In this document: one piece after another, positions 1-5,808 of the stretch
How the letters are laid out: each line of letters opens with the position of its first letter
Numbering within the stretch: the first letter of the stretch is position 1
Origin: Candidatus Woesearchaeota archaeon
GTDB lineage: Archaea > Nanobdellota > Nanobdellia > Woesearchaeales > UBA525
Assembly (NCBI GenBank): GCA_018221245.1
Contig: JAAOYH010000051.1
Span: forward strand, 1-6,269
Length of the DNA stretch: 6,269 bases
Reading direction: 5' to 3'
Notes under the pieces: generated by a model
The model's input: only the letters and a program-made list of their open reading frames with translations
Told to the model about the DNA's origin: nothing
The model's database searches: none
Made by a program: the position numbers and the translations under genes

Positions 1-138
1 AACAACAAACCCTACCAAGCTACTAGCGAAGAAAGATAATATGATTAGTCCGATTCCTAAAATTGTGAGGAGAGCTGCGCTTAACCAAGTAAGAATAGAA
101 AATATCAGCACAACCGTCTCTGCTGTTTTCTTTTTCAT
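1..138 (-). CDS. small membrane protein, N-terminal part (DUF4064-like?)
   Basis: The first 46 codons of a gene that continues beyond base 1. The translation begins MKKKTAETVV and goes straight into two hydrophobic stretches (about residues 9-18 and 20-46) with a tryptophan at 18, so it is an integral membrane protein with a short, lysine-rich cytoplasmic N-terminus. The K-[KR]-T-A-E start followed by a glycine-poor helix resembles my memory of the DUF4064 family of small membrane proteins; this is a weak resemblance. The ATG lies 1 nt after the stop of the upstream thrombospondin-repeat gene, and its GGTG Shine-Dalgarno covers that gene's last codon, so the two are almost certainly cotranslated. 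It is the last visible member of the DUF2339 operon. Existence is well supported; family is not. Confidence 0.7.
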   Translation of the reverse strand, partial: MKKKTAETVVLIFSILTWLSAALLTILGIGLIILSFFASSLVGFVV

Positions 139-139
139 T

Positions 140-1750
140 TTACACCTTTTTCTTAGTCATTGAAAATGCAAGATAACCAATCACCAGAATTGCAAGTATC
201 ATGATTCCCCACACAACATTCTTGTTCTCAAGGAGTCTACTCTCTTTCTCATCACAGACGTCACCAATGTCATCACTGTCGACGTCATTTTGATTCCTGT
301 TGGAATGGTTAGGGCAATTGTCACAAGCATCCCCTAAACCGTCTTTATCCCAGTCTACCTGGTCATTGTTAGGCATATCCTTGCAGTTATCTTTAGTATC
401 ATAGACTCCATCACCATCACTATCTTCGCAGGCATCTCCTAAACCATCATTATTCGTGTCCTTTTGGTTAGAGTTACTAACAGACGGACAATTGTCGCAA
501 GCATTCCCCTTGCCATCCTTATCGGAGTCAAGCTGATCTGCATTCGCAACATCCTTGCAGTTATCTGAGTAAGTCGGTGCTCCATCCCCATCAGGGTCTT
601 CGCACACATCACCTATACTGTTCCTGTTAGTATCTGCCTGATCAGAGTTTCTTCCTAACTCACAATTATCGTCAGGGTTCTGGACACCATCACCATCAGC
701 ATCGTCACAGGCCCAACCTCTACCGTCGAGATCCTTGTCTAACTGGTTAGGATTATATCTTCTGGCACAGTTGTCGCAAGCATCTCCGAAACCGTCGTTG
801 TCCCAGTCCTGCTGATCTACATTCTTTGAGGTAGGGCAATTGTCACAAACATCACCCACTCCATCACCATCAGCATCTTCCTGGCCAGGGTTAGAGGTTT
901 GAGGACAGTTATCATCAAGTCCTGTGCCATCACCATCAGCATCAGCGTTGAACGACGGATTAAGCATTTCCCCAGTCATGTACACAAATGGTGTCTGTGC
1001 ACTCATATAGAGCTCGCTAGTATCGTAAGTAGGCGCACTCGCAGCATCATTACCATAGAACAAATTGTACTGTTTTGAGCCGTCAGCCATGAAAAGTAGG
1101 TATCCTGTGCTCTCTCCAAAGAGATTCAGTTCGTTTAGTACCAAATCTCCAGAGTGCCAGAATGTGAATCTGATGTACCTGAAAGAACTGGGTGCGTAAT
1201 TTACTGTTCCACCAGATGTTTTCGTCTTACTTTTGAGGAGAGTCCATGAAGAACCATCTGCGCTACCCTCTACCTGAATATGAGTATACTTTGCGTTATA
1301 ATCTGCTGATGTTATCACTGCCTTGCTAGTTAGTTTTCCCGCTCCTAAATCTGCTAGAACCCAGGCAGTCTCGGAATCTATAGTGGCATCAATTTGATAG
1401 TAATCATCCTCACCCATACCTGTCTGTCCGTCGAGAAGGTTATCGGAAGAGTATGATATAGACCTGAAGTCAGGTCTCGTGGAACTGGCAGATACTGATG
1501 ATATCGACTGCTCCTGTTCCTGAAGAGATTCCATGAATAGCTTGTAAGGAACAGCTACATCGTTCTCTGCAATCCTTAGGTCAGACCCATCGAACCTTGC
1601 GTGATCCAATACGCCTTTTGAGAGCGTCAGCTTTACCGGCTGGGAGCCATCTGGGACCTCAACATCCTGAAGGTACATCCATTCACCGCTGAACCCCAGC
1701 GCGAAAGGTAAGAGGAGCATTGTCATCATTATTATTGTGAAATTTCTCAT
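140..1750 (-). CDS. membrane-anchored surface protein: DUF3999-like/discoidin-like ectodomain plus thrombospondin type 3 repeats
   Basis: A 536-residue type I membrane protein, read from the ATG at 1750 because a GGTGA site precedes it and a signal peptide follows; an upstream ATG at 1771 has neither. Residues 1-22 are a signal peptide (MRNFTIIMMTMLLLPFALGF). Residues 28-70 carry a dLRI...VPYK strand pattern. Residues 88-212 look like an F5/8-type C (discoidin) galactose-binding fold: NLLDGQ, TAWVLADLG, YTHIQVEGSADGSSW, RYIRF, LNELNLFG. Residues 217-243 (YLLF...YNLFYGN...APTYD) recall DUF3999 proteins. Residues 270-500 are eight thrombospondin type 3 modules rich in DxDGDG calcium loops, with 16 cysteines. 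Residues 511-530 form a transmembrane helix, ending in MTKKKV inside the cell. It lies 44 nt behind the 131-residue membrane protein and in the same operon as DUF2339. Inference: an extracellular binding head on a calcium-stiffened stalk. Domain calls for the stalk and anchor are firm; DUF3999 is tentative. Confidence 0.88.
   Translation of the reverse strand: MRNFTIIMMTMLLLPFALGFSGEWMYLQDVEVPDGSQPVKLTLSKGVLDHARFDGSDLRIAENDVAVPYKLFMESLQEQEQSISSVSASSTRPDFRSISYSSDNLLDGQTGMGEDDYYQIDATIDSETAWVLADLGAGKLTSKAVITSADYNAKYTHIQVEGSADGSSWTLLKSKTKTSGGTVNYAPSSFRYIRFTFWHSGDLVLNELNLFGESTGYLLFMADGSKQYNLFYGNDAASAPTYDTSELYMSAQTPFVYMTGEMLNPSFNADADGDGTGLDDNCPQTSNPGQEDADGDGVGDVCDNCPTSKNVDQQDWDNDGFGDACDNCARRYNPNQLDKDLDGRGWACDDADGDGVQNPDDNCELGRNSDQADTNRNSIGDVCEDPDGDGAPTYSDNCKDVANADQLDSDKDGKGNACDNCPSVSNSNQKDTNNDGLGDACEDSDGDGVYDTKDNCKDMPNNDQVDWDKDGLGDACDNCPNHSNRNQNDVDSDDIGDVCDEKESRLLENKNVVWGIMILAILVIGYLAFSMTKKKV
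143..146 (-). promoter_or_regulatory. Shine-Dalgarno GGTG of the small membrane protein
   Basis: GGTG four bases before the ATG at 138. It lies in the final Lys-Val codons of the upstream gene, which implies that ribosomes ending the upstream protein can reinitiate here. Confidence 0.6.
251..943 (-). repeat. eight thrombospondin type 3 (calcium-binding) modules
   Basis: Protein-level tandem repeat, residues 270-500 of the surface protein. Cysteines lie at 282/302, 305/325, 328/348, 363/383, 398/418, 421/441, 456/476 and 479/499, every pair exactly 20 residues apart. Start-to-start steps are 23, 23, 35, 35, 23, 35 and 23 residues, matching the short (C-type) and long (N-type) modules of animal thrombospondins. 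Each carries D-x-D-x-D-G calcium loops and a DNC or ACD cysteine. At DNA level this appears as recurring catcaccatcagcatc-like stretches on the plus strand. Confidence 0.9.
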
Positions 1751-1754
1751 CGTG

Positions 1755-1759
1755 TCACC
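1755..1759 (-). promoter_or_regulatory. Shine-Dalgarno GGTGA deciding the surface protein start
   Basis: GGTGA four bases before the ATG at 1750. It settles the start in favour of the methionine that opens the signal peptide, and against the in-frame ATG at 1771. No convincing TATA box lies in the 44-nt gap upstream, so the gene probably depends on the DUF2339 promoter. Confidence 0.7.
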
Positions 1760-1794
1760 ATTACGAACCAAATATTATCCATGTTGTTCATTCA

Positions 1795-2190
1795 TTACAA
1801 TATCCAACTCTGGTATTTAATCATCTTAAATATCTCATATACCGCGAACAATAAACTTAACAGTGTTTGAGATAGCCCACCTCTAAATAATATATTCCAT
1901 TCTTTTTTCCATATAATGAATAGGATTATTGATTTGATTATAAATGGAAATGCCAACACTATGAAAATGTTAGAGATTACATAAAAAAATTCTTCATAGA
2001 TTGATTCCATAACAATCAAGAAACTTCTAGAAGAAAAATAACCTATCATAAACATGCATACGAACCCAATCAAATAATCAGAATATTTATTGCCAGTAAG
2101 AAGATTTGATTTTGTCTCAAGAGCATCTACTCTCGATAATCCGCTTTGAGTCTCGTCAGAAAACCGTTCTATACTATCTATCTCACTCAT
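1795..2190 (-). CDS. AT-rich small membrane protein, unknown function
   Basis: A 131-residue protein that I do not recognise. Residues 1-35 are polar and acidic (MSEIDSIERFSDETQS), probably cytoplasmic. Three hydrophobic segments follow at about 38-60, 69-94 and 104-121, separated by short charged loops (ESIYEEF; WKKEWN), giving a small three-helix membrane protein. Its ATG overlaps the DUF2339 stop by 8 nt, and an AGGAG site lies 10 nt upstream within DUF2339, so it is translationally coupled. Base use is unlike the neighbours: 1861-2040 is about 26% GC by hand count, against 47% for a sample line of DUF2339 (3241-3300). This suggests a fast-evolving or later-acquired gene placed between DUF2339 and the surface protein. 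The overlap and Shine-Dalgarno make it a credible gene despite no family match. Confidence 0.8.
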   Translation of the reverse strand: MSEIDSIERFSDETQSGLSRVDALETKSNLLTGNKYSDYLIGFVCMFMIGYFSSRSFLIVMESIYEEFFYVISNIFIVLAFPFIIKSIILFIIWKKEWNILFRGGLSQTLLSLLFAVYEIFKMIKYQSWIL

Positions 2191-3922
2191 CTTTCAGAAG
2201 CTCCTGGAGTTTGTCCTTGTTCTTAACGTAAGCGAATGATGCTCCAAGAGCTATAATACCAACCAGGATAGTAACAACAGTTCTCCATATTGTCTCGAGA
2301 TTGCCTAAATCTACAGTAAGGACCTTAATCATAGTGATACCGAATAAGATTATGCCCAACATCCTCACAAGTTTGGAACGCCCCATGAATCCTAGTACAA
2401 TCATCGTGACAGCCTCAAGAGCCCATACTACTGTGAGTGCCACCTGTCTGACATTGCCAGATAGTCCTGATAGCATTCCCTTAGGATCCAATATCTCAAC
2501 CGCCAAGGCAACAGTTAACACTACAGTCCCTGCTAGCACAAGAATTCCTCCTATAACGTTCTCTCTATCGTCAGCCTTAAGTGTAGATATCAAGTAGGAT
2601 GCACCATACAGGCCAAGTGTTACTGCCAGGAATGCAAGAGTCCTTTCTCCGAAACCAAGCGCCCACGAATCATACAAGAGAACCCTGATGGTCGCTATCA
2701 GCAAGACTAAGTAACCCAAAATTCTGAGCCCTTTTGTCTCCCTGTTAACTCCTATCTGTAACAACATCAATCCTTCAACAGCCCACGCTAGAGTTACCCA
2801 TGCTTTCTCCAGCTGTACTGGGACAGCAACTGTGAGCATTACTATGCATATGATGAAGAAACCTTGGAATAGATTGCTCAGATCCCTCTTCTTAGCTATG
2901 AATGCCAAATACAGGTAAGCCGCGGCAAGCATTATTACAAATACTCCTCTTCCCGTGTGCCAATGCCTCCATACTATCATCAATCCGAAACCGAGTGTCA
3001 TCGCTGCTGAGACTAATGCTATCATGACATTCTGCGTGTTTCTCTCGTCATCCTTCAGGAGGATGGCTAGGAGGTTGAACAGCACAAAGAATATAGCAAG
3101 ATATGCTATGCCTGCAAGTACATCTGGAGACATATCTCTACTGAACAAAACTTTGTCTGCGAAGTATATGAAGTAAATAAGATAGGACGCAACGGCAGGA
3201 TATATCGCCATCCGCCAGTTCTTCTTCCAAAGAATCACTGCCATACCTATAGACAGTATAATCGCGGTAATCATCCTCTCATGAACACCGCCTGCAAGCA
3301 AGGATGCGAGGTATCCTAGTAGGAATGCGAATGATGTGAGTATCATTGAGTCCTGTTTCATTGCGAGGAGCACACCAAAGGCCATGACTAACAAAAGCAG
3401 AACTGTATTGAGTCCAAGAGTCATACCTAGCGCTTCTCTATATGCGGGGAAGTGGTACGTCGCGTAGAACGTGAAGTATAGTAGTGCTATTCCTCCTCCA
3501 GCTAGAAGTTGTGAATATTTGGCGTACCCTTTCTTATCGAATACAAAGCTGGTGAGTATTATCGCCATTGAAAATATCACGCCCAGCACGACCCTTCCCA
3601 GGATGCCTATCCACCCTTGATCCACTGCGAATCTGTAAAGGTAGAATAATCCTAGGAGAATAAATAGGAATCCTATTGTGCCAAAGACCTTGAATCCGAG
3701 GTTCTCTATCGGTTTTGACGTCTCCTTGAAAACTTTCTTTGCTGAAGCCATCGCTGTAGTCCCAGGTGTTTCTACAGCTGTCTCTTCGGGCTCCTCGTAG
3801 TCATCACCCTCAAGATATGCAACTCTTTTCTCTAGAGAACCTACCTTTTTCTTGAGATATACCAGGTTGTCTTGCAGTGCCTGCTGGTTTTTGGCCAACT
3901 TCTGAACATCATCTGCTGCCAC
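2183..3922 (-). CDS. DUF2339 family polytopic membrane protein
   Basis: A 579-residue membrane protein that begins with GTG. Residues 5-38 form a short heptad coiled coil (LAKNQQALQDNLVYLKKKVG...), followed by an acidic linker (39-60). From residue 73 the hallmarks of DUF2339 appear: ENLGFKVFGTIGFLFILLG, then DQGWIGILGRVVLG, then KYSQLLAGGGIALLYFTFYA. I count about 18 membrane helices to the C-terminus. The last third contains two copies of a roughly 80-residue unit (371-450 and 491-570) in register at an offset of exactly 120 residues: W380/W500, E383/E503, R400/R520, LG402/LG522, D418/D538, RT427/RT547. The family is widespread and uncharacterised; a role in the envelope is inferred from location. 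It opens the operon 31 nt after the lipoprotein gene, under its own TATA box. The start fits a leaderless message; no alternative Met occurs before residue 58. The downstream partner looks DUF3999-like, the pairing I recall from bacteria. Confidence 0.92.
   Translation of the reverse strand: MAADDVQKLAKNQQALQDNLVYLKKKVGSLEKRVAYLEGDDYEEPEETAVETPGTTAMASAKKVFKETSKPIENLGFKVFGTIGFLFILLGLFYLYRFAVDQGWIGILGRVVLGVIFSMAIILTSFVFDKKGYAKYSQLLAGGGIALLYFTFYATYHFPAYREALGMTLGLNTVLLLLVMAFGVLLAMKQDSMILTSFAFLLGYLASLLAGGVHERMITAIILSIGMAVILWKKNWRMAIYPAVASYLIYFIYFADKVLFSRDMSPDVLAGIAYLAIFFVLFNLLAILLKDDERNTQNVMIALVSAAMTLGFGLMIVWRHWHTGRGVFVIMLAAAYLYLAFIAKKRDLSNLFQGFFIICIVMLTVAVPVQLEKAWVTLAWAVEGLMLLQIGVNRETKGLRILGYLVLLIATIRVLLYDSWALGFGERTLAFLAVTLGLYGASYLISTLKADDRENVIGGILVLAGTVVLTVALAVEILDPKGMLSGLSGNVRQVALTVVWALEAVTMIVLGFMGRSKLVRMLGIILFGITMIKVLTVDLGNLETIWRTVVTILVGIIALGASFAYVKNKDKLQELLKDE
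2201..2205 (-). promoter_or_regulatory. Shine-Dalgarno AGGAG of the 131-residue membrane protein
   Basis: AGGAG inside the end of the DUF2339 gene, 10 nt before the ATG at 2190. Together with the 8-nt overlap it indicates coupled translation. Confidence 0.6.
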
Positions 3923-3941
3923 CCTTCTTTTCTAAAAAGGA

Positions 3942-3951
3942 CATATAAAAA
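3942..3951 (-). promoter_or_regulatory. TATA-box promoter of the DUF2339 operon
   Basis: TTTTTATATG, centred about 24-25 nt before the GTG at 3922, which is the usual archaeal distance from TATA to transcription start. Transcription would then begin at or next to the GTG, giving a leaderless mRNA; only AAGGG touching the codon lies between. The T run directly after the lipoprotein stop at 3954 could also help end the upstream transcript. Confidence 0.55.
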
Positions 3952-3953
3952 GG

Positions 3954-4811
3954 TTACTCGAGGCGTTTCAAGGTTCCGATGTGGTCATAGCCATTGCCGT
4001 TTGCTTCGAAAGTGATTGCGCAGCCGTTATCACAGCCGTTAATCAGATACTTTCTGGCAGACTTCGGGATGTCTGTCTTGCCATCCACCTTAAAGGTAGC
4101 AATGCCATCCTCAGCAAAGGGCAGCCTAAAGCCTCCCTGGCCTGTGATATCATCCATGTAGATTCTGACGTCTAGTTCCGGCTTCTTGAGCATGCCGTTC
4201 TTCGTAACTGTGACATCCCTCACATTGCCGTTAATCGTGACAGATTCTGGTGCTGGCGCGTATGGATCATAGACTTCTGCAGATCTGGTTACCTCTATAG
4301 GTTCTGCATTTCTGCGTTCTCTCCAGGGCTCGTTCCAGGGCTCGTTTAACTGTTGTTTCTGTGCTGGTTCCACTAGGTAAATTCGGGTAACTGAGTAACT
4401 ATCTGAGTTTGCCTTTCTAGTTGTAGTTAGGTCTGCGTAGCAGCCGTTGCTGTCTTGATTGCAATTTTCGTCTAGAATTTTTTCCATATTCCTAGAGAAC
4501 GCTTCAGTAGTATATGGAATCTCTACGAGAAGCTTATCATCATTAGTGAGCAGGATGCCTGTGTAGCGGTTCTCTTCGTCATTTCGCGTGACTGTTAGCC
4601 ATCCTTCATGCTGTGTCTGGTAGATTTCCGGCTTGACAGATTTCTCTTCTGACCTCTCAAGCTCTTCATTCATCCTATTTCTTGCTTCCTCTTGTTCTCT
4701 AGCTTTTCTTATAGAATATTCAGGCTGCGGTTCGAACAACCCCCTATCACTACAGCCTACTAGCATAACTGGTAAGGCTGCGGTCGCTAGGATGGCTTTG
4801 AGCTTTTTCAT
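3954..4811 (-). CDS. predicted lipoprotein, unknown function
   Basis: A 285-residue exported protein read from the ATG at 4811. Residues 1-20 are a lipoprotein signal: KKLK, hydrophobic core, then lipobox LVGC with Cys20. An ATG further upstream at 4907 would bury this signal 32 residues in, so it is rejected. A charged, probably helical stretch follows (about 34-60, RKAREQEEARNRMNEELERSEEK), then a globular part with strands typical of beta folds and a Cys pair near 115-122 (DENCNQDSNGCYAD), a proline/tryptophan linker with NEPWNEPW (about 155-162), and a C-terminal domain (about 190-285) with another close Cys pair (INGCDNGCAITF) that may form a disulfide outside the cell. I recognise no family. 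It follows the 66-residue orphan, whose stop lies inside its Shine-Dalgarno, and precedes the DUF2339 operon, so all may serve the envelope. Lipid anchoring is inferred from the lipobox only. Confidence 0.83.
   Translation of the reverse strand: MKKLKAILATAALPVMLVGCSDRGLFEPQPEYSIRKAREQEEARNRMNEELERSEEKSVKPEIYQTQHEGWLTVTRNDEENRYTGILLTNDDKLLVEIPYTTEAFSRNMEKILDENCNQDSNGCYADLTTTRKANSDSYSVTRIYLVEPAQKQQLNEPWNEPWRERRNAEPIEVTRSAEVYDPYAPAPESVTINGNVRDVTVTKNGMLKKPELDVRIYMDDITGQGGFRLPFAEDGIATFKVDGKTDIPKSARKYLINGCDNGCAITFEANGNGYDHIGTLKRLE
4323..4346 (-). repeat. perfect 12-bp tandem duplication in the lipoprotein gene
   Basis: Two identical adjacent copies of a 12-bp unit (plus-strand ccagggctcgtt at 4323-4334 and 4335-4346), coding for Asn-Glu-Pro-Trp twice. 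Perfect identity, synonymous sites included, points to recent duplication by slippage in a flexible linker. Confidence 0.9.
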
Positions 4812-4815
4812 TGTT

Positions 4816-4820
4816 TCACC
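4816..4820 (-). promoter_or_regulatory. Shine-Dalgarno GGTGA of the lipoprotein, containing the upstream stop
   Basis: GGTGA four bases before the ATG at 4811. Its TGA is the stop codon of the 66-residue protein upstream, so a ribosome terminating there sits on the lipoprotein's initiation site. This fixes the lipoprotein start at 4811. Confidence 0.75.
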
Positions 4821-5016
4821 TGTTGAATCCAACAGAGTAACACTCTGCAATAGGATCTTCGCTTCCTGCTTGCTCTGGAAGAACCCTATCAAGAGTTTCT
4901 TTATCATAGTTAGGTGTCCAGGAATCGGACTCTAACTCAGGAATGTCGTAAGGCATACATCCCTCGCTGAGTATAATAGCGTTCAACATCATTGAATCAT
5001 TGTCTGTGGTTTCCAT
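4816..5016 (-). CDS. 66-residue orphan protein, unknown function
   Basis: A small acidic soluble protein (METTDNDSMMLNAIILSEGC...) with two cysteines (20 and 59), no signal peptide and no membrane helix. I recognise no family. Evidence that it is real: it follows a good TATA box (5052-5059), its stop lies inside the lipoprotein's Shine-Dalgarno, and no other gene fills this position. The start is chosen at 5016. An in-frame ATG at 5037 would lie upstream of the expected transcription start near 5030, so the seven extra residues are unlikely. A GGGGG run about 7 nt before the chosen ATG is only a weak ribosome site, so the short leader may work in a near-leaderless way. Possibly it acts as a coupled leader or regulator of the lipoprotein. 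Moderately sure it is translated. Confidence 0.6.
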   Translation of the reverse strand: METTDNDSMMLNAIILSEGCMPYDIPELESDSWTPNYDKETLDRVLPEQAGSEDPIAECYSVGFNR

Positions 5017-5051
5017 TAGTATAACCCCCAACACCATTCACTGAGAAGGAC

Positions 5052-5059
5052 TATATAAA
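5052..5059 (-). promoter_or_regulatory. TATA-box promoter of the orphan-lipoprotein unit
   Basis: TTTATATA, a near-consensus archaeal TATA box, preceded by purine-rich GAAAGA that could be a weak BRE. It lies in the 75-nt gap between AlaX and the 66-residue gene. Transcription would start about 26 nt downstream, near 5030, leaving a leader of about 14 nt before the ATG at 5016. Confidence 0.7.
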
Positions 5060-5091
5060 TCTTTCTATTATTCACTACTAATCAATAGTAA

Positions 5092-5808
5092 CTAAGGTTC
5101 TATTGTGTATTTAGCGCGCTTCCTACCCTTGCCCTTGTTCTCAGCGCCAAGGAAAATCAACCTGCCAATTTCTATGGTGGACTTCACATGGGTCCCGCCG
5201 TCAGCCTGGGTGTCGAAATCACCAATAGAGAGCATTCTAACATCTGTAATGTCTGGAGAAAGTCCCTTGGCCAATTTAGTGAAACCAGGAACCTTCATGG
5301 CCTCTTCCCTGGTTGTGAATATTGCAGAGATCTTAAGGTCCTGTTGGATAACATCGTTTGCTTTCTCAATATACCCTTTGAACTTCTCAGGCTCATAATC
5401 ATCAAGAGAAAAATCAATCCTGCTCTTCTCCAACCCCAATTGCCCTCCTGTTGCAAGGGCCCCTGTAGCATTATGAATGACTTGCATGAAGATGTGAGCA
5501 GCAGTGTGCATGCGCATCAGCCTATATCTTTTATCCCAATCTATCTTGCAATGGACCGTGTCGCCAGGCTTCAAAACATTCTCAGGCTCAACCTGATGGC
5601 TGACAGCATCACCGAACTTACCAACGTAAATGACTTTTACGGGCTCTCCATCCTCTAAAGTAATAGTGCCCTCATCATGAGGCTGACCACCAGAAGTAGG
5701 ATAGAACGCAGTATCCTCCAGGACGACGAACTTCCCGTCCTTTACAGATTTCACCTTGGTATCCCATTCCTTGAGGTAGCTATCCCCCATGTATAGTGCC
5801 CTACTCAT
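5092..5808 (-). CDS. alaX: alanyl-tRNA editing protein AlaX (AlaX-M type)
   Basis: A 238-residue free-standing editing hydrolase related to the editing domain of alanyl-tRNA synthetase. Members remove serine (or glycine) wrongly attached to tRNA-Ala in the cytoplasm. Residues 35-47 show FYPTSGGQPHDEG, the glycine-rich motif of the N-terminal barrel that marks the medium and long AlaX classes. HTAAH (His101, His105) is the first zinc motif and DGGTH (203-207) the second; position 203 is Asp where AlaRS and many relatives have Cys. The length is near that of medium AlaX proteins, and there is no catalytic synthetase domain or C-terminal oligomerisation extension beyond a basic tail (KGKGRKRAKY). 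The ATG overlaps the stop of the 129-residue gene by 8 nt, with AGGAG 8 nt upstream, so the two are coupled. A tRNA-Leu gene heads the same unit. The family call is secure; substrate preference is inferred. Confidence 0.95.
   Translation of the reverse strand: MSRALYMGDSYLKEWDTKVKSVKDGKFVVLEDTAFYPTSGGQPHDEGTITLEDGEPVKVIYVGKFGDAVSHQVEPENVLKPGDTVHCKIDWDKRYRLMRMHTAAHIFMQVIHNATGALATGGQLGLEKSRIDFSLDDYEPEKFKGYIEKANDVIQQDLKISAIFTTREEAMKVPGFTKLAKGLSPDITDVRMLSIGDFDTQADGGTHVKSTIEIGRLIFLGAENKGKGRKRAKYTIEP

Noticed and set aside
395..945. Recurring catcaccatcagcatc strings that resemble a satellite or array
   Set aside because: They are fully explained by Asp-Gly-Asp codons of the TSP3 repeats; spacing follows the protein modules and there are no spacers.
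1751..1771. In-frame ATG at 1771 as an earlier start for the surface protein
   Set aside because: It would put seven polar residues before the signal peptide and lacks a Shine-Dalgarno, whereas 1750 has GGTGA at a good distance.
1770..1781. TATA-like AT-rich stretch in the gap before the surface protein
   Set aside because: The match is poor, and its predicted transcription start would fall at the ATG, making the GGTGA site useless. Readthrough from DUF2339 is simpler.
2301..3176. Open frames on the plus strand at 2301-2597 and 2955-3176
   Set aside because: They are antisense to the DUF2339 gene, have no ribosome sites or promoters, and their translations show no coherent domains.
3981..4935. 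Plus-strand open frames at 3981-4175 and 4633-4935
   Set aside because: They lie opposite the lipoprotein, whose signal peptide, lipobox and Shine-Dalgarno are convincing.
5076..5090. Inverted repeat tacta-(5)-tagta between alaX and the orphan's TATA box
   Set aside because: The stem is only 5 AT-rich base pairs and does not extend, so an operator or terminator is not supported.
5105..5658. Plus-strand open frames opposite alaX
   Set aside because: AlaX is identified by clear family motifs on the minus strand; the opposite frames are shadows.
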